From positions 1-6,623 of the forward strand of contig PWFZ01000342.1 in NCBI GenBank assembly GCA_003555185.1: a DNA stretch of 6,623 nt, written 5' to 3'. A program made the position numbers and the translations under genes. This document shows positions 1 through 5,686 of this stretch, one piece after another. Under the pieces are notes generated by a model that saw nothing but the letters and a program-made list of their open reading frames with translations, had not been told where the DNA came from and searched no databases. The first letter of the stretch is position 1, and the number at the start of each line of letters is the position of its first letter. This stretch comes from Balneolaceae bacterium (lineage in GTDB: Bacteria > Bacteroidota > Rhodothermia > Balneolales > Balneolaceae).

Positions 1-1899
1 CACTTTTTTCATAGCCCGAAGTAATAGTTCTTTGGTTCCCCCACCGGCAGGAATGAGTCCAACTCCGAGCTCCACCAGTCCGCAATAAAGTTCGTGATGT
101 GCCACTACTTTATCGCAGTGCATCATAAACTCTACACCGCCGCCGAAGCATCGTCCGGATACGGCACTTATCACCGGAAACGGCTGATACCGCAATCCAA
201 CAGCAACCCGCTGAAAGTTCTCAACTGCCTCTTTAATTTTACTAAAATCACCATCTTTGAGTGCCTGTCCTGCTTCACCAAGATTCGCTCCATAGCTAAA
301 GTTTTCATTGTCGTGACCTATGACCATCGCATCGAACTGCTCCTTCACTATTTCACAGGCATGATCAACCGACTTCACCAGTTCGAAACCGAGCGTTTGC
401 TGTTTGGTTCGGAATTCGAACAGGGCAATGCCATCACCCATATCATAAAGCCCGGCACTTCTGTTGCCCCAAACTTCTTTCGCATCTTTTTTGAGCGAAG
501 AAACGGTGATAGCTCCTTTGGCCGGTGCCGTAAGCTGATCCACCTTACCGGTAGCAAGGTTGTAAACTGTACCATCTTTCTTGTAGAAAGAGTCGCGTCC
601 ACCTTTCAGCATTTTTTTCACGGATTCAGGTACCTCCCGACCCTCTTCTTCCATTCGTTTTACGGACTCCTTCACTCCAATAGCGTCCCACCGCTGAAAG
701 GGGCCCAGTTCCCAGTTAAATCCCCACTGCATGGCGCGATCGATAGATTCTACAGACTCCGTAATTTCAGGAATCCGGTTGGCTGAATAGAGCAGCAAAT
801 CACAATGAATCTGCCATAAAAACTCACCGGCTTTATCATTTTGATTGACCAAATATTTTAATCGGGCGCCGGATGTCTTATGCTCTTTTTTCGCTTTATC
901 AGCAGAGTCAAATGCTACATCTTCCTGCTTTTCGTAATCCAAATTGGCGGGATTTACCACATGGTAATCGCTCCCTTTATCAGTCTTAACTTTTTTATAG
1001 AATCCCTGACCCGTTTTATTTCCATGTGCTCCTTTTTCCACCATCTTTTTAAATCCTTCAGGCAGGTTAAACGCTTCTCTCCTTTCATCATCAGGCACGG
1101 CAGGATAAAGGTTTTCTGCCACGTGATTCAGCACATCCAGTCCGGCCATGTCTGCGGTACGAAATGTAGCGGCTTTTGAGTAGCCGGTAAGTGTTCCCGT
1201 CAGAAAGTCGATCTCTTCAGCACGAAAATTCCCCTTAAAAAACCACGGCATCATCGATGCCATCGAGAATACACCTATCCTGTTGGCAATAAAGTTGGGT
1301 GTATCTTTACAATGAACCACTCCTTTTCCAAGGATCTTCTCGCAAAATCCGGTCATGTAATCCACTACTGCAGCATCCGTCTGTTTCGTGGGGATAATCT
1401 CCAGCAGTTTCATATATCGCGGAGGGTTGAAAAAGTGCGTTCCCAAAAAGTGCTTCTTAAACTCGTCAGACACCTCCTGGCTGATATCAGAAATGGGCAG
1501 GCCGGATGTATTTGAACTAACAATCGTCCCGGGTTTTCTTACTTTTTCAATGTTGGCCATCATCTTCTTTTTGATGTCCATTCTCTCCACAATCACCTCA
1601 CAGACCCAATCGGCATCTTCTATCCAGCTCAGATGATCTTCAAAATTACCCGGGGTGATCCGTTCATCCCACCCGGGAAGTGCAAGTGGTGCGGGTTTCA
1701 TTTTTTTCAGTTTCCCGATGTTCTCTTCCGCAGTTTTATTGGGCCGCTTCGGATCGTCTGACTTCAGATCCAGTAACTTTACGTTCAACCCGGCATTTAT
1801 ACAGTGAGCCGCAATTTGACTTCCCATCACACCTGATCCGAGTACTACTACGTTTTGGATATTAAATTTTTTTGATTTGTATTCTGAGTCTTTACTCAT
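1..1899 (-). CDS. fadN: 3-hydroxyacyl-CoA dehydrogenase / enoyl-CoA hydratase, FadN-type, 3' end beyond window
   Basis: Bifunctional beta-oxidation enzyme: the hydratase adds water to trans-2-enoyl-CoA and the dehydrogenase oxidises the 3-hydroxyacyl-CoA with NAD+, in the cytoplasm. 633 uninterrupted codons are visible, from ATG at 1899 to the window edge; family members are about 800 residues, so the C-terminus is missing. The N-terminal Rossmann domain has GSGVMG at 21-26. The dehydrogenase signature GTHFFNPPRYMKLLE is at 153-167, with probable catalytic His155 and its Glu partner at 167. Two dehydrogenase C-terminal segments follow: TGQGFY near 296-301 and WGFNWELGPF at 392-401. The crotonase domain starts near 455, with GGGVEF at 586-591 and GLVELGVGL at 607-615. 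Glu590 and Glu610 align, from memory, with the two catalytic glutamates of crotonase, so both activities look intact. The order dehydrogenase-then-hydratase is that of Bacillus FadN (YusL) and the reverse of FadB. It is codirectional with the upstream ligase but 272 bases away. No Shine-Dalgarno is seen. A thiolase (fadA) just beyond position 1 would be expected by analogy with fadNA operons; this is inference. Confidence 0.93.
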   Translation of the reverse strand, partial: MSKDSEYKSKKFNIQNVVVLGSGVMGSQIAAHCINAGLNVKLLDLKSDDPKRPNKTAEENIGKLKKMKPAPLALPGWDERITPGNFEDHLSWIEDADWVCEVIVERMDIKKKMMANIEKVRKPGTIVSSNTSGLPISDISQEVSDEFKKHFLGTHFFNPPRYMKLLEIIPTKQTDAAVVDYMTGFCEKILGKGVVHCKDTPNFIANRIGVFSMASMMPWFFKGNFRAEEIDFLTGTLTGYSKAATFRTADMAGLDVLNHVAENLYPAVPDDERREAFNLPEGFKKMVEKGAHGNKTGQGFYKKVKTDKGSDYHVVNPANLDYEKQEDVAFDSADKAKKEHKTSGARLKYLVNQNDKAGEFLWQIHCDLLLYSANRIPEITESVESIDRAMQWGFNWELGPFQRWDAIGVKESVKRMEEEGREVPESVKKMLKGGRDSFYKKDGTVYNLATGKVDQLTAPAKGAITVSSLKKDAKEVWGNRSAGLYDMGDGIALFEFRTKQQTLGFELVKSVDHACEIVKEQFDAMVIGHDNENFSYGANLGEAGQALKDGDFSKIKEAVENFQRVAVGLRYQPFPVISAVSGRCFGGGVEFMMHCDKVVAHHELYCGLVELGVGLIPAGGGTKELLLRAMKKV

Positions 1900-1933
1900 G
1901 ATTACTCTTTGTTTCTTGATTGAAATTTTTGTC

Positions 1934-1941
1934 TAAATATA
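1934..1941 (-). promoter_or_regulatory. candidate -7 promoter element for fadN
   Basis: The minus strand reads TATATTTA here, close to the Bacteroidota -7 consensus TAnnTTTG, ending 34 bases before the fadN ATG. It would give a leader of about 30 bases and let fadN be transcribed independently of the ligase gene. I see no convincing TTTG -33 box at the right distance, so this rests on one motif in AT-rich DNA. Confidence 0.3.
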
Positions 1942-1986
1942 TATTCCTTGAACGTGATCATAAGTCCTACAACTACCACCCCAGCT

Positions 1987-2047
1987 TTCGCTGAGTTTTT
2001 AATCAGCGAACCTCTGCGTAAAACTCTGCGAAAATCAGCGAGAAATT
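1987..2047. repeat. intergenic repeat: hairpin plus GCG-periodic motif array
   Basis: TTCGCTGA (1987-1994) and TCAGCGAA (2003-2010) form a perfect 8-bp inverted repeat around an 8-base loop. The right arm opens a run of similar short blocks: ATCAGCG, CTCTGCG, CTCTGCG, ATCAGCG. Their GCG cores lie at 2006, 2016, 2028 and 2038, so the spacing is 10, 12 and 10 bases, about one DNA helical turn. Short AA/TAAAA/AAA spacers separate the blocks. The wording resembles the ctctgcg/atctgcg phrases that recur between genes in Bacteroidota-type genomes; that resemblance is from memory. The function is unknown. It lies between two codirectional beta-oxidation genes and has no coding character. Confidence 0.5.
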
Positions 2048-2077
2048 TATGGGTTTTGATAAACTTATATGCCTAAT

Positions 2078-2093
2078 ACAACTTTTTAGTTGT
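2078..2093. repeat. small inverted repeat (6-bp stem, TTTT loop)
   Basis: ACAACT and AGTTGT form a perfect 6-bp stem around TTTT. It belongs to the cluster of palindromic elements that fills the gap between the ligase and fadN. On the minus strand, the direction of both flanking genes, it is not followed by a T-run, so it is not a good terminator. A stem this short may be chance. Confidence 0.3.
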
Positions 2094-2113
2094 TTCAAAG
2101 CTCATCCAACACC

Positions 2114-2164
2114 GCGAAGCATGCCTTCGCTACGCATCGGCACTCTCCGCCGGCTGGCGGAGAG
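2114..2164. repeat. paired GC-rich hairpins (REP-like) just after the ligase stop codon
   Basis: Two inverted repeats lie side by side. The first is GCGAAG/CTTCGC at 2114-2119 and 2125-2130, with a 5-base spacer. The second is CTCTCCGCC/GGCGGAGAG at 2143-2151 and 2156-2164, a perfect 9-bp stem with a 4-base loop. The second begins only 7 bases past the ligase stop codon on the minus strand. It could protect the 3' end of the ligase mRNA or slow RNA polymerase, but no T-tract follows in either orientation, so a standard intrinsic terminator is not supported. The composition is much more GC-rich than the flanks, and a pair of hairpins separated by a short linker is typical of REP or BIME elements; that class assignment is inference. 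Confidence 0.5.
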
Positions 2165-2171
2165 ACTTACC

Positions 2172-3971
2172 TCAAGGGGAGACTTTCTCCTCCTCATACA
2201 TGGAGTCGATCTGTTTCTTGTATTTCTCACGAACCACCGGCCTCTTTACTTTTTGTGTGGGGGTTAGCTCGCCTTCCTCGATGGATAGTGCCTCTTCGAG
2301 TAACACGAACTTTTTAACTTTCTCCCAGGGTGATAGTTCTATATTTGCCTTATCCACTTCTTCCTGAATAAGGTTCCTGATTTTATCATCCTCACTCATC
2401 GGTTCCGAAGGTATATACCCATCTCTTTTTAACCGCTTTTTCACATTATCATAGGAGGGTACAATAAGTGCAGAACAGAATTTCTTCTGGTTCCCAATCA
2501 CCACAACCTGATCGATATACCCACTACTGATTAAAGTATTTTCAACATTTTGCGGGGATACATATTTCCCGGTAGATAGCTTAAACATCGATTTAATACG
2601 GTCAGTGATAAACAGGTACCCCTCATCATCAATGTGTCCGACATCACCGGTTTTAAACCAGCCGTCTTCGGTCATTACTTCTGCCGTCTTATCGGGCAGT
2701 TTATAGTATCCTTTCATTACATGAGGTCCGCGTGTTAAAATTTCCTTCTCTTCCGAAATTTTGACTTCAACATTCGCAAGCGCTTTTCCGGACGAACCGA
2801 TTCGCATACTTTCGGGAGTTTGAACGGTTATCACAGGTGATGTCTCTGTCAAACCATATCCCTGCACACAGTTAATTCCTATAGCGTTCATAAATTTAAA
2901 TACATCGGGTGATAATGCTGCACCACCGCTGACCATCCCGTGAAGATTTCCGCCAAACAGCTCACGTATTTTACTGTAAATTAGTTTATCAGCTATTTTT
3001 CTTTTTACACCTGCCAATCCTGTTGGCGGTTTTTCCGGATTATAATCCTCTGTCATATAAATAGCCCAATAGTAAAGATTCTTTTTCAGTCCAGACATTT
3101 CCTGACCTTTCACCTTAACGCCTGTATGAATTTTTTCCAGCAGTCTCGGGACTGTAGCCATAAAGAATGGCTTCACATGAACCAGATCCTCTTTAATTTC
3201 ATCAATCACTTCTATGTAATAAATTTTCGATCCCATAGAGATGTACATATACGTGATCATCCGCTCAAACACGTGTGATAAAGGTAGGTAAGAGAGAACC
3301 CGCTCTCCTTTAAACCGCTCTTTATCAAACGGCAATCTTTCCATAGAGGCCTGCACGTTTGAGGCAATATTGTTATGGGTAAGCATTACTCCTTTGGGCA
3401 CACCCGTAGTTCCGGACGTATAAATCAGCGTAGCAACATCATCCGGTTTAATTTGATTCGTCAACTCTTTTAAAAGGTCCGGCTTTTTTTCCTTCAGTGC
3501 CTTTCCTGATTCAATAACCTTTTCAAAAGGCTTCAGCTTTTTATGCTTAGATCCGAATAGCGTGATAATCGCTTTTACAGTCTCCACTTCTTTAATGATC
3601 GGTTTTGTCTCAGCAAACATCTCATCAGTGGAAACAATGTGTACTTTGGACTCGGAGTTCTCCAAAATATATTTGACCTGATCGCCCGGCTGAGTTGTAT
3701 AAATCGGAACATTTGCAGCACCAAGACTTAATATTGCCATATCACAAATCAGCCATTCCGTACTGTTTTCGGAATGGATAGTTACTTTATCACCCGGACG
3801 AACACCCAGTTCATATAGTCCATAGGCAAAGTTCTGAACCTTTTCCTGATACTCCTTTACATTGGTATCGACCCAGTTTCCATTACGCTTTGTTGATGTA
3901 AATAAGCCTTCATTGAATTTTTCGATACCTCTTAAAAGAAGGGATGGTAGAGTTGTAGGTGGGTATGTCAT
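2172..3971 (-). CDS. long-chain fatty acid--CoA ligase (AMP-forming, FAA1/FadD-type)
   Basis: Activates free long-chain fatty acids to acyl-CoA via an acyl-AMP intermediate, the entry step to beta-oxidation and lipid synthesis. Numbering from ATG at 3971 (599 residues): the P-loop YTSGTTGVPKG is at 184-194, SYLPLSHVFER at 227-237, GGAALSP at 349-355, QGYGLTETSP at 370-379, the TGD motif at 441-443, DRIKSMFKLSTGKYVSP at 457-473, and PTQKVKR at 571-577 with Lys574 as the likely adenylation lysine. All core ANL-superfamily motifs are present in order and the length is normal for the FAA1-like (COG1022-type) branch. There is no signal peptide or transmembrane segment; the protein is probably cytoplasmic or peripheral. 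The start ATG at 3971 is preferred over the in-frame TTG two codons upstream (3977). No Shine-Dalgarno is seen. The gene is divergent from the thioesterase gene, and its upstream region carries a palindromic candidate operator. The exact chain-length preference cannot be read from the sequence. Confidence 0.95.
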   Translation of the reverse strand: MTYPPTTLPSLLLRGIEKFNEGLFTSTKRNGNWVDTNVKEYQEKVQNFAYGLYELGVRPGDKVTIHSENSTEWLICDMAILSLGAANVPIYTTQPGDQVKYILENSESKVHIVSTDEMFAETKPIIKEVETVKAIITLFGSKHKKLKPFEKVIESGKALKEKKPDLLKELTNQIKPDDVATLIYTSGTTGVPKGVMLTHNNIASNVQASMERLPFDKERFKGERVLSYLPLSHVFERMITYMYISMGSKIYYIEVIDEIKEDLVHVKPFFMATVPRLLEKIHTGVKVKGQEMSGLKKNLYYWAIYMTEDYNPEKPPTGLAGVKRKIADKLIYSKIRELFGGNLHGMVSGGAALSPDVFKFMNAIGINCVQGYGLTETSPVITVQTPESMRIGSSGKALANVEVKISEEKEILTRGPHVMKGYYKLPDKTAEVMTEDGWFKTGDVGHIDDEGYLFITDRIKSMFKLSTGKYVSPQNVENTLISSGYIDQVVVIGNQKKFCSALIVPSYDNVKKRLKRDGYIPSEPMSEDDKIRNLIQEEVDKANIELSPWEKVKKFVLLEEALSIEEGELTPTQKVKRPVVREKYKKQIDSMYEEEKVSP

Positions 3972-4002
3972 AGTCAATAAGTTTAGTTTAAAGCCTGATG
4001 AG

Positions 4003-4025
4003 TTAGGTTAACACTGTTACCCTAA
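4003..4025. promoter_or_regulatory. 23-bp near-perfect palindrome, candidate operator of the acyl-CoA ligase gene
   Basis: The arms TTAGGTTAACA (4003-4013) and TGTTACCCTAA (4015-4025) match as an inverted repeat at 10 of 11 positions about the central base 4014; the only mismatch is the pair 4008/4020. It ends 31 bases before the ligase ATG on the minus strand and overlaps the edge of a -7-like box at 4023-4030, so a bound repressor would cover the presumed transcription start. Length and symmetry suit a dimeric TetR- or GntR-family regulator such as the FadR-type proteins that control fatty-acid degradation. The regulator's identity is not shown by the window. Confidence 0.5.
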
Positions 4026-4030
4026 ATTTA
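4023..4030 (-). promoter_or_regulatory. candidate -7 promoter element for the acyl-CoA ligase gene
   Basis: TAAATTTA, close to TAnnTTTG, lies 51 bases before the ligase ATG on the minus strand and shares its edge with the 23-bp palindrome. The octamer is itself palindromic, so it does not show direction; position relative to the gene decides. There is no clear -33 TTTG; a T-rich stretch is found at about that distance. Confidence 0.3.
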
Positions 4031-4176
4031 CACTTTGGAACGACATTTAAAAATTTGTTGGAAAAAAAGATGTTTGTTATAAAAAATACTTCGGAAAATT
4101 TGTGTTGATACAATCTAAAGAAGAGTTATGACTGATAAGCCATTGTGTTTATTATCTATTCAGTCCTGCTTTTCCC

Positions 4177-4184
4177 TATATTTA
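4177..4184 (+). promoter_or_regulatory. candidate -7 promoter element for the thioesterase gene
   Basis: TATATTTA lies 38 bases before the ATG at 4223, in the position expected of a Bacteroidota-type -7 element with a leader of about 30 bases. The -33 box is not evident. The rest of 3972-4222 is AT-rich non-coding DNA between two divergent genes, with no other feature I can support. Confidence 0.3.
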
Positions 4185-4222
4185 CGAAAGTCTGGTTAAA
4201 AAAACATTAATAAAAATCAATC

Positions 4223-4660
4223 ATGCAGATAGAAGAAAAGGTCAGGGACAAAGTTGAAAAGTTGCTCGCATCAAACCATAAAAATATGGGAGATGCACTC
4301 GGTATTGAGTATCTGATTTTCAGCAGGGAAGAAATGCGAGCAAAAATGCCTGTAAGCGAAAACACCGTCCAGCCTTTTGGTATTCTGCATGGCGGAGCAT
4401 CCGTGGCACTGGCTGAAACGCTGGCGTCGGTAGGTGCCTACCTGAACATCACGGACGATTCTAAAGTGGCTGTGGGACTTGAGATCAATGCCAATCATAT
4501 AAAGTCTGTGCGGTTGGGTGAGCACGTAATCGGTATTGCCAAACCAATCCACCGTGGTGCACAAACCCAGGTTTGGGAAACACGTATAGAAACAGAAACC
4601 GGCAAACTGGTGAGTATATCAAGATGTACTCTGGCAGTTGTAAAAGGCAGGAAGTCCTGA
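4223..4660 (+). CDS. hotdog-fold acyl-CoA thioesterase (YdiI/MenI/EntH-like, PaaI superfamily)
   Basis: A 145-residue protein of normal length for single-domain hotdog thioesterases, which hydrolyse acyl- or aroyl-CoA to the free acid and CoA, usually as cytoplasmic tetramers. The signature VQPFGILHGGASVALAETLA spans 49-68. Gln50, His56 and Glu65 keep the spacing of the catalytic Gln, His and Glu of E. coli YdiI/EntH (48, 54 and 63, from memory). The nucleophilic/base position is Glu, whereas PaaI proper uses Asp, so the YdiI/MenI branch is favoured. Possible substrates are 1,4-dihydroxy-2-naphthoyl-CoA in menaquinone synthesis, or a stalled aromatic or fatty acyl-CoA from the neighbouring pathways; the window does not decide. 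ATG at 4223 is used; no Shine-Dalgarno is visible. It is divergent from the ligase and its stop lies 16 bases from the stop of the convergent next gene. I see no hairpin terminator in that gap. Confidence 0.9.
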   Translation: MQIEEKVRDKVEKLLASNHKNMGDALGIEYLIFSREEMRAKMPVSENTVQPFGILHGGASVALAETLASVGAYLNITDDSKVAVGLEINANHIKSVRLGEHVIGIAKPIHRGAQTQVWETRIETETGKLVSISRCTLAVVKGRKS

Positions 4661-4676
4661 AAAAGTTAAACCGGGA

Positions 4677-5411
4677 TTAATTATAAATCGTCTGCATTAA
4701 TTTTCTTTTCGCAACAGGAAGCAGGGTTTGTTGAAAGGAAAAATCAAGCCGTGTATCGAAAGAAAATGTAGCAGGGTTTGGCAGTTCTTTTACTTCCCGA
4801 ATGAGGTCGAGCTTAATAGACCCGGGCGAAAGCATAGCACTCCCTTGTTTTAAAGCCTTCAAAAATGTTGTTTTTAATGATCGGTATTGATCCTCTGAGC
4901 TCTGGAAAATAGAGACCTCAAACCTGAATAATTTTAATTTTTGTTTACAATTATCAGGCAGAAAAAAATACCCCTCCTCTCTGTAGTTCGGCAAAATGCC
5001 CACATGTTCTATTTTAAGGTCATCTTCAACAAACTCGTGAATAGAAATACCCTCCTGAATGACACTTTGAATATGTGGAAGCGCCCACTCTATTAAGTCT
5101 TCTACAGCAGCTAAATCTGTTCCATCAACAAATACCACTTCATGCTCAATTGTCTGATTCACCCAATCTACCTTTCCAATTCGTTTTGGAAATTTACTCC
5201 GAAGATCTGATAAGCGATTCGTGATCTCTTTTAAGGTATTATTCAGCTGAATTAATTCACTTAAATGGGGGTAAACTTTATAGTACTGAAACTCGGTAGA
5301 TATTTTTTTGAGCTCGCCCAGGATGATATACTGCCTCTTTTCAAGGTCATCCTGAACTTTGGTGAAAAGATTTAAGGAAAGGGGAGATTCTTCTTTCATT
5401 CTAAACCTCAT
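4677..5411 (-). CDS. hypothetical protein, cytoplasmic, family not recognised
   Basis: A complete frame of 244 residues with normal-looking composition, start and stop, and well-placed boundaries against its neighbours, so it is very probably a real gene. I do not recognise the family. The N-terminal third (about 12-75) is strongly helical and charged and contains YPHLSELIQL at 47-56; it could form a helical hairpin or short coiled coil. The remainder looks alpha/beta, with aromatic-rich segments such as YREEGYFFLPD at 143-153 and LFRFEVSIF at 161-169, and ELPNPATFSF at 209-218 near the C-terminus. There is no signal peptide, transmembrane segment, Cys/His metal cluster or nucleotide-binding motif. 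It may start at ATG 5411 or at the internal ATG 5399 (240 residues), which has a GAGG six bases upstream. It is convergent with the thioesterase (16-base gap) and divergent from paaA, so it is probably transcribed alone. Confidence 0.8.
   Translation of the reverse strand: MRFRMKEESPLSLNLFTKVQDDLEKRQYIILGELKKISTEFQYYKVYPHLSELIQLNNTLKEITNRLSDLRSKFPKRIGKVDWVNQTIEHEVVFVDGTDLAAVEDLIEWALPHIQSVIQEGISIHEFVEDDLKIEHVGILPNYREEGYFFLPDNCKQKLKLFRFEVSIFQSSEDQYRSLKTTFLKALKQGSAMLSPGSIKLDLIREVKELPNPATFSFDTRLDFSFQQTLLPVAKRKLMQTIYN
5406..5409 (-). promoter_or_regulatory. GAGG, possible ribosome binding site favouring the ATG at 5399
   Basis: On the minus strand GAGG is followed by six bases and then ATG at 5399, a textbook Shine-Dalgarno distance. 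It overlaps the upstream candidate start ATG at 5411. The other genes here lack such a sequence, so it may be chance, but it makes the shorter 240-residue product a serious alternative. Confidence 0.3.
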
Positions 5412-5628
5412 GCGTATCGTTTAAGTTGATGACATATAAACGTTACTTAATGAGAAGCATTTTATCAATTCTATATTTACTTGGTAGAAATTTTCGAAAC
5501 CTATGCAATCACCCTTCCCGAGTTAATGGGTTGATACTTCTCAAATTTATCTTATCAGCCGGAGCAACTAAATAAGTAATGAAGATTCCTGCTTTTCCAT
5601 CCCTTATGTTTTGAACTGAATTCCCTAT

Positions 5629-5660
5629 ATTGGTGTTAAGAAAACTGAACGCTATATTCA
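5629..5660 (+). promoter_or_regulatory. candidate Bacteroidota-type promoter of paaA
   Basis: ATTG (5629-5632) and TATATTCA (5653-5660) are separated by 20 bases, which fits the TTTG / TAnnTTTG (-33/-7) pattern of this group with one or two mismatches per box. It would start transcription about 20 bases before the paaA ATG. A second box, TATATTGG at 5626-5633, overlaps the first. The rest of the gap 5412-5686 is non-coding and I see no other supported element apart from the palindrome at 5673-5686. Confidence 0.35.
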
Positions 5661-5672
5661 GACATCATCCCA

Positions 5673-5686
5673 AAAAAGCGCTTTTT
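5673..5686. promoter_or_regulatory. 14-bp perfect palindrome directly abutting the paaA start codon
   Basis: AAAAAGCGCTTTTT is self-complementary over all 14 bases and its last T is immediately followed by the ATG of paaA. It could be an operator half of a paa regulator, or act on the mRNA by exposing or hiding the start region. A short palindrome made largely of A and T runs can also arise by chance. Confidence 0.3.

Noticed and set aside
94..786. A plus-strand open frame of 230 codons.
   Set aside because: It lies wholly within the fadN coding region on the opposite strand; the translated product has no family features, while the minus-strand frame has clear crotonase and dehydrogenase motifs.
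2000..2047. The GCG-periodic blocks as a CRISPR array.
   Set aside because: Blocks are about 7 bases with 3- to 5-base spacers; a CRISPR needs repeats of roughly 23-40 bases with unique spacers of similar size.
2143..2164. The 9-bp GC-rich hairpin as an intrinsic terminator for the ligase.
   Set aside because: The stem is good, but no T-run follows on the minus strand; it fits a REP-like element better.
2049..2317. Two overlapping short plus-strand frames across the ligase 3' end.
   Set aside because: They run through the hairpin repeats and antisense to the ligase C-terminus, with no recognisable domain or start signal.
3972..3977. TTG at 3977 as the ligase start, adding two residues.
   Set aside because: An in-frame ATG lies two codons further in and neither has a Shine-Dalgarno, so the commoner ATG is preferred.
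4661..4676. A bidirectional terminator between the convergent thioesterase and unknown gene.
   Set aside because: The 16-base gap and the adjoining bases contain no GC-rich stem; only AT-rich short palindromes such as ATTAAT are present.
5450..5575. A 42-codon plus-strand frame starting at ATG 5450 in the gap before paaA.
   Set aside because: It has no ribosome binding signal, no recognisable feature and unremarkable composition in AT-rich intergenic DNA; expected by chance.
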